DNA of 64,000 bases from Massilia frigida (GTDB taxonomy: Bacteria; Pseudomonadota; Gammaproteobacteria; Burkholderiales; Burkholderiaceae_D), in assembly GCF_011682175.1 (NCBI RefSeq), contig NZ_WHJG01000004.1:186001-250000 (forward strand), given 5' to 3'. The notes under the pieces are model-generated. The model worked only from the letters and a program-made list of their open reading frames with translations, searched no databases and had not been told where the DNA came from. Shown one piece after another: positions 8,875 through 18,126 of the stretch (position 1 is its first letter; every line of letters begins with the position of its first letter). Both the position numbers and the translations under genes were made by a program.

Positions 8875-10655
8875 ACGGCCAACTGCTGCAACAGGTACAG
8901 GCGCTGGTACAGGCCGCCCTCGACCAGCATCAACTCGTCGTGCGAACCGGCCTCCGAGATGCGCCCGTGATTGAGCACCACGATGCGGTCGGCCTCGCGG
9001 ATTGTCGACAGGCGGTGCGCGATGGCGATGATGGTGACCCTTCCGCGCAGTTCGTTGAGCGCTTCCTGCACCACCTGTTCGGTGGCGCTGTCGATGTGCG
9101 AGGTCGCTTCGTCGAGCAGCAGGATGCGCGGCTTGCCGGCCAGCGCGCGCGCAATCGCAATGAGTTGCTTCTGGCCGGTCGACAGGCGCGAGCCACCTTC
9201 GCCGAGCGAGGTGTCGTAGCCCTCTTCCAGCGCGGCGATGAAGTCGTGCGCGTGCGCCGCGCGCGCCGCCGTCTCGATGGCTTCCTGCGACAGGCCGCGC
9301 CCCATGTCGATGTTTTCGCGCGCCGACGCCGCCAGCAGGAACGGGTCTTGCGGCACCAGTCCCACCTCGGCGCGGAAGCGCTCGTTGTCGATCGCGGCCA
9401 GCGGCTGGCCGTTGATCTCGATGCAGCCCGGGGGTGACGGGTAGTAGCGCAGCAGCAGCGACAGCAGGGTCGATTTGCCGCTGCCGGTGTGGCCGACGAT
9501 GCCGAAAAAGGCGCCCTGCGGCACGTCCAGGTTCAGCTCATGCAGCACATCCTGGCCCGGCGCATAGCCGAACGTCAGGTCGCGGATGCGCACCGCCGGC
9601 GCGTTGGGCGCCGCATGGTCGGTGGGCGCCGCGCGCCCGGCCGCGTGTTCTGGCGCGCCGGCTTCGTCGAGCAGGGCCGCCACGCGCGCGGTCGCCACCA
9701 CGGCCTGCTGCAAACCGCTGAACTGCATCGTGATCTGGATCATCGGTTCGACCACGCGAGCGATGTAGCTGATGAAGGCGTACAGCACCCCGACTTCGAC
9801 CGCGTTCATGTCGCGTTGTCCGAAACTGTAGATCACCACCGCCAGCAGGATCACGTTGAGCAGGTCGAGCGCGGGGCGCAGCAGGAACGCGTTGGCGCGC
9901 AGCTCGGCCAGGCGCGCCTTGTAGTGCGCCTGGTTGGTGGCGGTAAAGCGCGCGCCGAAACGCTGTTGCGCGTTATTCGCCTGCAGCACGCTCATGCCGC
10001 CGATCGATTCGGCGATCTGGCCGTTGATGTCGCTGCGCAGGGCGCGCGCGCGCGTCACCGCCGGCGCCGACAGGCGCTGGTAGACGACCACGATGACCAC
10101 CACCGCCGGCACCAGGGCCAGCACGATCAGCATCAGGCGCCAGTCCAGCCAGGCCATGGCGATCATGGTCCCGACCAGCACGATGCTGCTGTCGAGGATT
10201 ACGAACAGCACCTGGATGTACAAGGTCTTGACGGCTTCGGTGTCGTTGGTCACGCGGCTGATCAGCTGGCCGGTGATGGCGCGGTCGAAAAAAGCCATCG
10301 GCAAGCGCAGCACATGGCCGAACACCCATTCGCGCAGGCGCTGCACCGAGCGCATGGCCAGTCCCGACAGGCGCACCAGTTGCAGGTAGCGCAGCCAGCT
10401 GGCGATCCAGCCGCTCACCAGCATGGCGCCGAGCAGCATGGCCATGCGCGGAAAATCCAGGTGGCGCGGCAGCAGGTGTTCGTCGATCAGGGCCTTGCCG
10501 AGGATCGGGCCGATCACTTCCAGCGCGGCGGCGAGAATCAGCCACAGGGTGGCCCACAGCAGGTGGCGGCGGTCGGGATGGGCGGCGCGGCGCAACAGGC
10601 CAATGGCTTGCGCGGCCTGTGCGCGCATCGGCTTGGGAGTGGTATCAGAGTGCAT
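8871..10655 (-). CDS. mdlB: MdlB-like heterodimeric ABC exporter subunit
   Basis: A 594-residue fused membrane/ATPase half-transporter: six-helix exporter domain to about residue 320, then a nucleotide-binding domain with Walker A GHTGSGKSTL, signature LSTGQKQ and Walker B ILLLDEATSHID. The order and sequence match the MdlA-MdlB (SmdAB) type of heterodimeric exporter; this subunit keeps the catalytic glutamate. ATG 10655 lies 11 bases inside the end of the upstream mdlA-like gene, with GGAGG before it. An upstream in-frame extension is unlike the family. Exported substrate unknown (multidrug or lipid-like by homology). Confidence 0.85.
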   Translation of the reverse strand: MHSDTTPKPMRAQAAQAIGLLRRAAHPDRRHLLWATLWLILAAALEVIGPILGKALIDEHLLPRHLDFPRMAMLLGAMLVSGWIASWLRYLQLVRLSGLAMRSVQRLREWVFGHVLRLPMAFFDRAITGQLISRVTNDTEAVKTLYIQVLFVILDSSIVLVGTMIAMAWLDWRLMLIVLALVPAVVVIVVVYQRLSAPAVTRARALRSDINGQIAESIGGMSVLQANNAQQRFGARFTATNQAHYKARLAELRANAFLLRPALDLLNVILLAVVIYSFGQRDMNAVEVGVLYAFISYIARVVEPMIQITMQFSGLQQAVVATARVAALLDEAGAPEHAAGRAAPTDHAAPNAPAVRIRDLTFGYAPGQDVLHELNLDVPQGAFFGIVGHTGSGKSTLLSLLLRYYPSPPGCIEINGQPLAAIDNERFRAEVGLVPQDPFLLAASARENIDMGRGLSQEAIETAARAAHAHDFIAALEEGYDTSLGEGGSRLSTGQKQLIAIARALAGKPRILLLDEATSHIDSATEQVVQEALNELRGRVTIIAIAHRLSTIREADRIVVLNHGRISEAGSHDELMLVEGGLYQRLYLLQQLAV

Positions 10656-12396
10656 CGAGGCTGGCCTCCAGTTGTTGATAGCGCCACTGGCTGGCGTACC
10701 AGCCGCCCTGTTCGAGCAGGGCGTCATGGGTGCCCGATTCGACGATGCCCCCGTCGCGCAGCACCACGATCAAGTCGGCGTTGACCACGGCCGAGAGCCG
10801 GTGGCTGGCGATGATCACGCTGCGTTCGGGCCGCGCGCGCCGCAGTTCTTCCAGGTGTTCCAGGATCCGCGTTTCGGTGCCGGTATCGACCGCCGACAGG
10901 GCGTCGTCGAGCAGCAGCAGGGTGCTGTCGGCCAGCAGCGAACGGGCAATCGCCACGCGCTGGCGCTGGCCGCCCGACAAGGTGATGCCGCGTTCGCCCA
11001 CCGGCGTGTCGTAGCCCTGCGGGAAGCGCAGGATGTCGTCGTGGATGGCGGCCATGTGGGCCGCGTGTTCGATCTGCGCGCGGGTGGCGTCGGGGCGCGC
11101 CAGCGCGATGTTCTCGGCGATGGTGGCCGAGAACAGGAACGATTCCTGCGCCACCCAGCTGATCGCGGCGCGCAAGGTCGCCAGCGTATATTCCGCCAGC
11201 GGGCGGCCGCCCCAGCGGGCCTCGCCCGTTTGCGGCGTGGCCTGGCGCAGCAGCACGCGCAGCAGGGTCGATTTGCCGGAACCGGTCGGTCCCACCAGGC
11301 CCAGGGTCTGGCCGGGCGCGACGCTGCACGACACGCCGGCCAGCGCCGGGACGGTTTGCCCGGTATAGGTGTAGCCGACCTGCTCGAGCACCAGCGCGCC
11401 CGGGGCCAGCTCGGCCACCGTGCCATGGTCGTCCACGCTCAGGGGCGTGTCGAGCAGGGGCTGCACGCGCGCCAGCGCGGCGCGTCCGCGTTCGATCAGC
11501 GAGAGCACCCAGCCGGCCGCGAACATCGGCCAGATCAACTGGCCCAGGTACATCGTAAAACTGGTCAGCGCGCCGATGGTCAGCTGGTTTTGCCAGACCA
11601 GGTAGCCGCCCAGGCCGAGCGTGAGCGCGCTGGCGGCGGTGAGGGTCAGGCCGACGGCCGGCTCGTAGGCCGCTTCCCATTTCTGGGCGCGCAGGCTGGC
11701 GTCGGCCGCGCGCGCGGCCAGTTCGCCGAACTGGGTCGCGCTGCGCTGCTCCAGCCCCAGCGCGCGCAGGGTGCGCACGCCCGACAGGGCTTCCTGCACA
11801 TGGTCGTTCAGGCTGGAAAAGCGCTTGAGCGAGTCGGTGGCCGCCACGTGGATATGGCTGGAGATGCGCCAGAACGCGAACGCCATGAAGGGGAAGGGCA
11901 GCAGGGCGATGCAGGCCAGGCGCCAGTCGACGCCGAGCGTCATGATCCCCAGCACCATGACCAGGGTCAGGGTGCCGTCGAAACCGGCCAGCATGGCTTC
12001 GCCGGCCGCCATTTCGATGGCGTCGATATCGTTGGTGGCCAGCGCCATCAGGTCGCCGGTGCGCTGCTTCTGGTAGAACGCCGGTCCCTGTGCCGACAGG
12101 CGCGCGTAAAAGCGCGTGCGCAGTTCGACGCCGAGCCGGTAGGCGGCGGCGAACAGGCGCAGGCGCCAGCCGACCCGCAGCAGGTAGATGGCCACGCCCA
12201 TGGCGAGCAGTTGCAGCAGTCCGCGCAGCAGGTCGCCCGGTGCCAGGCTGTGCGTGGCCAGGCCGTCGATCAGCGCGCCGATCTTGCGTGGAATCCAGAC
12301 CGTGAATGCGGCCACGCCGGCCAGCATGAAGGCCGACGATATATACGAGCGCCAATGGCGGCGCACAAAGCTGCCGACGAGCTTCGATAAACTCAT
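10645..12396 (-). CDS. mdlA: MdlA-like heterodimeric ABC exporter subunit
   Basis: A 583-residue half-transporter very like E. coli MdlA, including the RTGDLMA loop, the SSLNDHVQEAL segment and the C-terminal WRYQQLEASLD. Walker A is GPTGSGKSTL and signature LSGGQRQR, but Walker B ends LLLDDALSAVD, with Asp in place of the catalytic Glu. That is typical of the degenerate site in asymmetric heterodimers. AAGGAACGT precedes ATG 12396. It is first in a two-gene operon with mdlB and is separated from the phasin gene upstream by a terminator. Confidence 0.9.
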   Translation of the reverse strand: MSLSKLVGSFVRRHWRSYISSAFMLAGVAAFTVWIPRKIGALIDGLATHSLAPGDLLRGLLQLLAMGVAIYLLRVGWRLRLFAAAYRLGVELRTRFYARLSAQGPAFYQKQRTGDLMALATNDIDAIEMAAGEAMLAGFDGTLTLVMVLGIMTLGVDWRLACIALLPFPFMAFAFWRISSHIHVAATDSLKRFSSLNDHVQEALSGVRTLRALGLEQRSATQFGELAARAADASLRAQKWEAAYEPAVGLTLTAASALTLGLGGYLVWQNQLTIGALTSFTMYLGQLIWPMFAAGWVLSLIERGRAALARVQPLLDTPLSVDDHGTVAELAPGALVLEQVGYTYTGQTVPALAGVSCSVAPGQTLGLVGPTGSGKSTLLRVLLRQATPQTGEARWGGRPLAEYTLATLRAAISWVAQESFLFSATIAENIALARPDATRAQIEHAAHMAAIHDDILRFPQGYDTPVGERGITLSGGQRQRVAIARSLLADSTLLLLDDALSAVDTGTETRILEHLEELRRARPERSVIIASHRLSAVVNADLIVVLRDGGIVESGTHDALLEQGGWYASQWRYQQLEASLDAL

Positions 12397-12424
12397 TACG
12401 TTCCTTGGAAGTTGCGCCCAGATG

Positions 12425-12446
12425 AAAAAAACGGGCCGAAGCCCGT
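12425..12446 (-). terminator. Rho-independent terminator of the phasin gene
   Basis: On the minus strand ACGGGC-TTCG-GCCCGT is followed by a run of seven T. It lies between the phasin gene and the mdlAB operon and should make them separate transcripts. Confidence 0.9.
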
Positions 12447-12502
12447 CAATTTACTACTTTTGGCAACTTGGCGCAGAGGCCGGCCTTGTCTGGCGCTCGC
12501 CC

Positions 12503-13204
12503 TTACTTCTTGCGCGCGCCTTTCGACGCGGACGCATCGGCCAGTTTGCCGATGCCCGGCCTGCCCGAATGCGGAGCCGGTGGCGGCGCGGCGTCGACCG
12601 GTTTGATGCCGGAGACGTCGATCTGGATCGCGTCGTCGGCCGCCAGCGGCGCGGCGGAGGGCGCGTCTTGCGAGGCGCCGGCGACGATGCCGGCGACCGC
12701 GCGCGCGATCGGCGTGGCGTCGGCCAGCGGCAGCGGATCGGGGTCGGACTGGCCGATCGGGTTCATGCTGACGATGATGGGCTCATCGTCGGTGTCGGGT
12801 TCGGCCGGGGCAGCGCTGGCGGCGGCTTGCTCGTCGTCGCCGTGCGCTTCATCGTTGGCGGACGCGCGCGCCAGGCTGGGCGCGGACAGGGACGTCACCT
12901 TGGCGGCGTCGGTGCCCACGCTGCCGGCGATGCCGAACAGGGCGCGGCCGTAGTCGAGAATGGTGTTGAAGCTCTCGTGGCTGTGCGCGGTCAGCGCCAG
13001 CAGGTCGCGCGGGTCTTTTGCTGCCAGCAACTGCTGGAAGGCGGCGGTGGACTTTTCAACGCTGGCGCGGGTGGTGCGCAGGTTCAGGGCAATCAGCTTC
13101 TCGGTATGTTCGACCGCCTTGCCGGAAAAGTGGCGGAAAGCGTCGAACTGGGCTTCGAGCTGGGCTTTGCGTGCTGCGGAAAACTGTTCTGGAAGGTTGC
13201 TCAT
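12503..13204 (-). CDS. phasin family protein
   Basis: A 233-residue protein. Residues 1-110 have the phasin pattern: EQFSAARKAQLEAQFDAF, then the helix with EKLIALNLRTTRASVEKS, and AAKDPRDLLAL. Phasins coat polyhydroxyalkanoate granules in the cytoplasm and control their size. The C-terminal half is low-complexity, acidic and Ala/Pro-rich (ANDEAHGDDEQAAAS) with a lysine-rich end. ATG 13204 with AAGGAACCC is chosen; upstream in-frame residues look non-coding. No PHA synthase is near. Confidence 0.85.
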   Translation of the reverse strand: MSNLPEQFSAARKAQLEAQFDAFRHFSGKAVEHTEKLIALNLRTTRASVEKSTAAFQQLLAAKDPRDLLALTAHSHESFNTILDYGRALFGIAGSVGTDAAKVTSLSAPSLARASANDEAHGDDEQAAASAAPAEPDTDDEPIIVSMNPIGQSDPDPLPLADATPIARAVAGIVAGASQDAPSAAPLAADDAIQIDVSGIKPVDAAPPPAPHSGRPGIGKLADASASKGARKK

Positions 13205-13427
13205 GAGGGTTCCTTGGAAGTGTTTTATGACGCGCTGCAATATTGCTAAGTCTATCCATGATTGCCTGCCTTGAAAAGCAATTTTTCAACCGTGCTCACG
13301 AAAATATCTTGCATCGCAGCATTTACCCGTTTGGCATGATCGTGACATGGAAAAGCTGCGTCGGCGCGACCCAAGCGCGGCCGAACTCGCTACAATCGGG
13401 CGACACCCCTTTTCCAAGGAGCCATCG

Positions 13428-14705
13428 ATGGATCTCGTTATCCGCAACGCCAGCCTGCCCGACGGACGCCTACTGATTGATATCGCGCTCGAGGGTGGGC
13501 GCATCGCCGCCGTCGGCCCGCGCCTGGCCGTGCAGGGCGCGCGCGAGATCGACGCCGGCGGCGACCTGGTGACGCCGCCCTTCGTCGACGCCCACTTCCA
13601 TATGGACGCCACGCTCAGTTACGGCTTGCCGCGGGTGAACCGGAGCGGCACCCTGCTCGAAGGGATCGCCCTGTGGGGCGAACTGAAACCCGGCCTGACC
13701 CAGGATGCGCTGGTCGAGCGCGCCATGCAGTATTGCGACTGGGCGGTCGCGCGCGGCTTGCTGGCGATCCGCTCGCACGTCGACATTTGCGACGACCGCC
13801 TGCTGGCGGTCGAAGCGCTGCTGGAAGTGCGGCGCCGGGTGGCGCCCTATCTGGACCTGCAGCTGGTCGCGTTTCCGCAAGACGGGATTTTGCGCAGCGC
13901 CAGCGCTTTCGATAACCTCAAGCGCGCCGTCAAGATGGGGGTGGACGTGGTGGGCGGGATTCCCCATTTCGAGCGCACCATGAGCGAAGGCGCGGCCTCG
14001 GTGCGCCTGCTGTGCGAATACGCGGCGCAGCAGGGACTGCGGGTGGACATGCACTGCGACGAATCGGACGACCCCCTGTCGCGCCATATCGAAACGCTGG
14101 CCTTCGAAACCCAGCGCCTCGGCATGCAGGGCAGGGTGGCCGGCTCGCACCTGACCTCGATGCACTCGATGGACAACTACTATGTCAGCAAGCTGCTGCC
14201 GCTGATCCGCGAGGCGGGCGTGGCGGCGATTGCCAACCCGCTGATTAACATCACCCTGCAGGGCCGCCACGACACGTACCCGAAACGGCGCGGCATGACG
14301 CGCGTTCCCGAGCTGATCGCGGCCGGCGTCGACGTCGCCTTCGGCCACGACTGCGTCATGGACCCCTGGTACAGCCTGGGCTCGGCCGACATGCTGGAAG
14401 TGGCGCATATGGGCTTGCACGTGGCGCAGATGACCGGGCAGGAAGCGATGCACCAGTGCTTCCTGGCGGTGACCGAGGTCCCGGCCCGCATCCTTGGGCT
14501 GGAAGGCTACGGCCTCGCGCCCGGCTGCCACGCCGACCTGGTGCTGCTGGACGCGGCCAGCACGGTCGAAGCGATCCGCCTGCGCGCGGCGCGGCGCATG
14601 GTGATCCGGCGCGGCGTGGCGGTGAGCGAAGCGCCGCGCGCGCGCGCCACCCTGAACCTGCCGGGGCGCGCGGCCGCCACCGATTTCCGCCTCGGGCCGA
14701 GGTGA
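13428..14705 (+). CDS. CodA-like cytosine deaminase / amidohydrolase
   Basis: A 425-residue metal-dependent hydrolase, collinear with E. coli CodA (about 427 residues). Visible landmarks are the metal-binding HFHMD, the substrate Gln in VAFPQDG, HCDES with the catalytic Glu, the metal/zinc His in GSHLTSMHS, and GHD near the C-terminus. CodA has GHDDVFDPWY; here it is GHDCVMDPWY, so the residue after the metal Asp is Cys. That position influences base selectivity in CodA, so the true substrate may be another aminopyrimidine or related ring. AAGGAG precedes ATG 13428. No permease or codB partner is adjacent. Confidence 0.85.
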   Translation: MDLVIRNASLPDGRLLIDIALEGGRIAAVGPRLAVQGAREIDAGGDLVTPPFVDAHFHMDATLSYGLPRVNRSGTLLEGIALWGELKPGLTQDALVERAMQYCDWAVARGLLAIRSHVDICDDRLLAVEALLEVRRRVAPYLDLQLVAFPQDGILRSASAFDNLKRAVKMGVDVVGGIPHFERTMSEGAASVRLLCEYAAQQGLRVDMHCDESDDPLSRHIETLAFETQRLGMQGRVAGSHLTSMHSMDNYYVSKLLPLIREAGVAAIANPLINITLQGRHDTYPKRRGMTRVPELIAAGVDVAFGHDCVMDPWYSLGSADMLEVAHMGLHVAQMTGQEAMHQCFLAVTEVPARILGLEGYGLAPGCHADLVLLDAASTVEAIRLRAARRMVIRRGVAVSEAPRARATLNLPGRAAATDFRLGPR

Positions 14706-14709
14706 AGGC

Positions 14710-14740
14710 TTGACGGGCAGGGCGCCATCGGTGCTACACT
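14710..14740 (+). promoter_or_regulatory. candidate promoter of the GNAT pair
   Basis: TTGACG (14710-14715) and an extended -10 TGCTACACT (TACACT 14735-14740). The 19-base spacer is long, so this is tentative. Confidence 0.35.
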
Positions 14741-14800
14741 CGGCAGCGGTCAACCTTGCCAAAACATGAACATGGCGCGACGTTCAACCAGGAGGGGCGC

Positions 14801-15337
14801 GTGAGCCAGCATCAGATCCAGATCCGTCCAGCCGCCGATACCGATATCGGCGCGATGTGGACGATTTTCGACGCCGTCATCGAGGCCGGCGAATCCTATC
14901 CTTTCGCGCCGGGCACTTCCAGGGCGGCTTGCGCCGACTACTGGTTCAACCCGCGCTCGACCAGCTTCGTGGCCGTCGATGCCGACGGGTGCGTGCTGGG
15001 CATGTACAAGCTGGTGCCGAACCAGATGGACCTGGGCGCGCACGTGGCCAATGCCTCGTACATGGTCAGCCCGGCCGCGCAGGGCGCCGGCGTGGGGACC
15101 CTGCTCGGCAGCCACAGCCTGGACGAAGCGCGCCGCCAGGGCTACCTGGCGATGCAGTTCAACTACGTCATCAGCAGCAACCTGGCCGCCGTCGCGCTGT
15201 GGAAAAAGCTCGGCTTTGCGATTGTCGGCACCCTGCCCAAGTCGTTCCGCCATGCGCGCCTGGGCTATGTGGACGCCTACGTGATGTACCAGCTGTTGAT
15301 GGAGCCGGCCGGCTGGCCGGCGCCGGGGGGCCGATGA
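14801..15337 (+). CDS. GNAT family N-acetyltransferase
   Basis: A 178-residue acetyltransferase. Residues 2-160 show the GNAT fold: N-terminal beta-alpha unit IRPAADTDIGAMW, beta strand ASYMVSPAAQG, the acetyl-CoA loop QGAGVGTLLG, and the later ALWKKLGF motif. The GTG start at 14801 is favoured because AGGAGGGG ends just upstream; the longer frame has no such site. Its stop overlaps the start of the next GNAT gene. Substrate unknown; neighbours in this subfamily often acetylate small amines. Confidence 0.85.
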   Translation: MSQHQIQIRPAADTDIGAMWTIFDAVIEAGESYPFAPGTSRAACADYWFNPRSTSFVAVDADGCVLGMYKLVPNQMDLGAHVANASYMVSPAAQGAGVGTLLGSHSLDEARRQGYLAMQFNYVISSNLAAVALWKKLGFAIVGTLPKSFRHARLGYVDAYVMYQLLMEPAGWPAPGGR

Positions 15338-15855
15338 ACATCCTCGCTACCCCCCGGCTGGCGCTGCGCACGGTGGAAGCGGCCGATGCGCCGTTTTACC
15401 TGGAGCTGGTCAACGATCCCGATTTCATCGACCACATTGGCGACCGCGGCATCCGCACCCTGGAGGCGGCGCGCCTGCACATCGAGAACGGCCCGGTCAA
15501 GATGCAGGAAGCGCTCGGCCATGCGATCTGGCTGGTGGCGCTCAGGGACAGCGGGGTGGCGATCGGCATGTGCGGGCTGATCAAGCGCGACACCCTGCCC
15601 GGGGTCGACATCGGCTACGCCTTCCTGCCAGCCTGGCGCGGCTGCGGCTATGCGCTGGAAGCGGCCACTGGCGTGCTCGCCTACGCGCGCGATACGCTCG
15701 GCCTGGGGCGCTTGCTGGCGATTGCCTCGCCGCAAAACAGCGCTTCGCAGGCCTTGCTCGAAAAACTGGGCCTGCGTTTCGAAAAGATTGTCCACCTTAC
15801 ACCGGAAGATGCGGGCACCCGGCTGTACGCGATGGAACTGTGTGCAAGCGCCTGA
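15334..15855 (+). CDS. RimJ/RimL-type GNAT acetyltransferase
   Basis: A 173-residue acetyltransferase of the type related to ribosomal protein acetylases: LATPRLALRTVEAADAPFYL at the start, DIGYAFLPAWRGCGYALEAA carrying the acetyl-CoA loop, and NSASQALLEKLGLRF near the end. ATG 15334 overlaps the upstream stop (ATGA), so the two enzymes are translationally coupled. Substrate unknown. Confidence 0.85.
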   Translation: MNILATPRLALRTVEAADAPFYLELVNDPDFIDHIGDRGIRTLEAARLHIENGPVKMQEALGHAIWLVALRDSGVAIGMCGLIKRDTLPGVDIGYAFLPAWRGCGYALEAATGVLAYARDTLGLGRLLAIASPQNSASQALLEKLGLRFEKIVHLTPEDAGTRLYAMELCASA

Positions 15856-15968
15856 AATACTTGTCGTGAGTTAACTGATACGTATTTCTTTTTATCTTGA
15901 GCGGGTTCATGATGAGTTGCACAGCAAGCGTCTTTACAGACGTCAACGCAACTATCCCGAGAGAGACC

Positions 15969-17687
15969 ATGAAACTCGCCAACCTCCGAATTGCCGTGCG
16001 CCTTGGTGCGCTCGGTGTCTTCTTCTTTGCCGCCTTCCTGCTGGTCGGCCTGGGCGCCTGGTCGGCCCTGTCCAGCGCCGATGCCCAGAGCGCGCTGGCC
16101 ATGCAGCGCGCCGCCAAGCTGACCGACGCGGTCGACATGGCGCGCAGTGCCCAGGTTGAATTCAAGATCCAGGTGCAGGAATGGAAAAATATCCTGCTGC
16201 GTGGTTCGGACGCGGCCCAGCTGGAAAAATACACGGTCTCGTTCCGCAAGAGCGGCGAGACCACGCGCGCCGAACTGGGCAAGGTCAATACCATTCTGGG
16301 CGAACTGGGGCTGCGCACGCCGCTGGTCGACGAGGCCATCAAGGCCACCGACGAACTGGGCAAGAACTACCTGGGCGCGCTGAAAAAATTCGATGGCGCC
16401 GATCCGGAGAGCTACAAAGCCGTCGATAAGCTGGTCAAGGGCATGGACCGCGAGCCGACCCAGAAGATCGACGCCATTGTTGCCTTCATCGGTACCGAAT
16501 CGCGCGCGCTGACGGTTGCCATGGCCAAGGAGCAGGCCGCCGTCGAACGCTCCGCGACCATCAAGTTGCTGGTGATCGTGCTGGTGACGGTAGCGGTTGG
16601 CGCGGCCATCATGGTGTGGCTGGTACGCAGCATTACCGGGCCGCTCAACGAAGCGGTCAACATCGCGCGCACGGTGGCCAGCGGCGATTTGTCGACCTTG
16701 ATCGTGGCGCGCGGCAGCGATGAAATCGGCATGCTGCTCAAATCGCTCAAGGATATGCACGATAGCCTGGCCGAGATCGTCGGCAAGGTGCGCGCCGGCA
16801 CCGATGCGATCGCGGCGGCTTCCAGCGAAATTGCCGATGGCAACCTGGACTTGTCAGCACGCACCGAAGAACAGGCCAGTTCGCTCGAAGAAACCGCCTC
16901 GGCCATGGAAGAGCTGACCTCGACCGTCAAGCAAAATGGCGAGAACGCCAGCCAGGCGAGCAAGCTGGCCAGCGACGCCTCGGTGGTGGCGGTGCGCGGC
17001 GGCGATGCGGTGGCACAAGTGATCCACACCATGGGGTCGATCAATGACTCGTCCAAGAAGATTGTCGACATCATCGGCGTGATCGATGGGATTGCCTTCC
17101 AAACCAATATCCTGGCCTTGAATGCCGCCGTGGAAGCGGCGCGGGCGGGCGAGCAGGGGCGCGGTTTTGCCGTGGTCGCCTCCGAAGTCCGCAACCTGGC
17201 GCAGCGCTCGGCGGCGGCGGCCAAGGAAATCAAGACCCTGATCGGCGACTCGGTCGACAAGGTCGAAACCGGAAGCAAGCTGGTCGGGCAGGCGGGCAAT
17301 ACCATGGAAGAAGTGGTGGCAAGCGTGCAAAGGGTGACGGCGATCATTGCCGAGATTGCCATTGCCAGTGGCGAGCAAAACGTGGGGATCGACCAGATCA
17401 ACGATGCCATTGGCCAAATGGATGCCGTCACGCAGCAAAACGCGGCCTTGGTGGAGCAAGCGGCGGCGGCGGCGGAAGCGATGAAGCAGCGGGCGGCCAG
17501 CCTGGCCGAAGCGGTCAGCGTGTTCAAGATCAGTGACCGGCACGTGGCGGCGGCGCCGGCGGCGCGTGCACTGCAGCGGGCCGCGCCGGCTGCGCACCGG
17601 GCCGCTCCGGCCGCCCGTCTGTCCGCGAACAAACCATCCCCGGCGCGCCCGGTACCGGCCGGCGCAAACGACTGGGAAGAATTCTAA
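15969..17687 (+). CDS. methyl-accepting chemotaxis protein with CheR tether
   Basis: A 572-residue chemoreceptor: membrane segment about 13-34, a helical periplasmic sensor of four-helix-bundle type to about 195, second membrane segment about 197-217 ([20 protein letters not shown]), HAMP about 218-270, then the MCP signalling domain with the conserved tip [19 protein letters not shown]. The end is an Ala/Pro-rich linker finishing in NDWEEF, fitting the x-W-x-x-F pentapeptide that binds CheR. Ligand unknown. ATG 15969 is chosen because it begins the membrane segment correctly; earlier in-frame starts add an unlike leader. No other che genes are adjacent. Confidence 0.9.
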   Translation: MKLANLRIAVRLGALGVFFFAAFLLVGLGAWSALSSADAQSALAMQRAAKLTDAVDMARSAQVEFKIQVQEWKNILLRGSDAAQLEKYTVSFRKSGETTRAELGKVNTILGELGLRTPLVDEAIKATDELGKNYLGALKKFDGADPESYKAVDKLVKGMDREPTQKIDAIVAFIGTESRALTVAMAKEQAAVERSATIKLLVIVLVTVAVGAAIMVWLVRSITGPLNEAVNIARTVASGDLSTLIVARGSDEIGMLLKSLKDMHDSLAEIVGKVRAGTDAIAAASSEIADGNLDLSARTEEQASSLEETASAMEELTSTVKQNGENASQASKLASDASVVAVRGGDAVAQVIHTMGSINDSSKKIVDIIGVIDGIAFQTNILALNAAVEAARAGEQGRGFAVVASEVRNLAQRSAAAAKEIKTLIGDSVDKVETGSKLVGQAGNTMEEVVASVQRVTAIIAEIAIASGEQNVGIDQINDAIGQMDAVTQQNAALVEQAAAAAEAMKQRAASLAEAVSVFKISDRHVAAAPAARALQRAAPAAHRAAPAARLSANKPSPARPVPAGANDWEEF

Positions 17688-17712
17688 ATCCCTCCCACAA
17701 CATTTCTCAATC

Positions 17713-17773
17713 GGGGTCAGAGCTCTGACTCGAAACATTTCTTCATTGGGGGCAGAGCTCTGACTCGCAACAT
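17713..17773 (+). repeat. REP-like palindromic repeat, forward pair
   Basis: Two direct copies with starts 35 bases apart: 17713-17740 (GGGGTCAGAGCTCTGACTCG and AAACATTT) and 17748-17773 (GGGGGCAGAGCTCTGACTCG and CAACAT). Each contains the palindrome CAGAGCTCTG. The same unit occurs in reverse at 17879-17941. Confidence 0.9.
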
Positions 17774-17780
17774 CTTGCTC

Positions 17781-17809
17781 GCAAAGCCGGCGCCGGCCGC
17801 CGGTTTTGC
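17781..17809. repeat. GC-rich hairpin between the repeat pairs
   Basis: GCAAAGCCGGC (17781-17791) pairs with GCCGGTTTTGC (17799-17809), 11 pairs with one G-T. It sits between the mirrored repeat pairs. It may act as a weak terminator for the chemoreceptor gene; a T-run follows only at 17863-17877. Confidence 0.5.
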
Positions 17810-17878
17810 AGCATGCAAGCTCACTTCCCCCTTCACGTCATCGCTGCACCAGGCCATCGCCCCTTTTTTCTTTTTTTG

Positions 17879-17941
17879 AAATGTTTCGAGTCAGAGCTCT
17901 GACCCCGATAGGGAAATGTTTCGAGTCAGAGGTCAGACCCC
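17879..17941 (-). repeat. REP-like palindromic repeat, reverse pair
   Basis: Two copies in reverse orientation, again 35 bases apart: 17879-17906 (exact reverse complement of 17713-17740 over 28 bases) and 17914-17941, in which the core reads GTCAGAGGTCAGACC and so is partly degenerate. Together with 17713-17773 they form a mirrored two-plus-two block. Confidence 0.9.
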
Positions 17942-18041
17942 GGTTGGGTAAGTCGTTTTCCTGCGGATACGGGGCGCGCGGGCGCGCGGATTCGGAGGGG
18001 GAACCGGTGCTAATTGTGCACGGTTGCTTGTCGAGTATCTA

Positions 18042-18047
18042 TATAAT
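18042..18047 (+). promoter_or_regulatory. -10 element of the stressosome operon
   Basis: A perfect TATAAT, preceded by CTA (CTATATAAT), 80 bases before the RsbR start. No -35 hexamer is seen at normal spacing, which would suit an RpoS-type or activator-dependent promoter. Tentative. Confidence 0.4.
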
Positions 18048-18126
18048 AAGTGGAAGATTGCCGCGACCACAACCGGTCCGTCCATTGCCTTCCCATACTC
18101 AGCCGTACTATCCCTAAAAGGATCCA

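Noticed and set aside
13334-13352. TGGCATG-like sequence upstream of the deaminase gene as a sigma-54 promoter
   Set aside because: The -12 element lacks the required TGC at the right spacing.
17688-18126. CRISPR array made from the repeated 28-bp units
   Set aside because: Only four units, in both orientations, with 7-8 bases between the members of each pair and no cas genes; not a CRISPR architecture.
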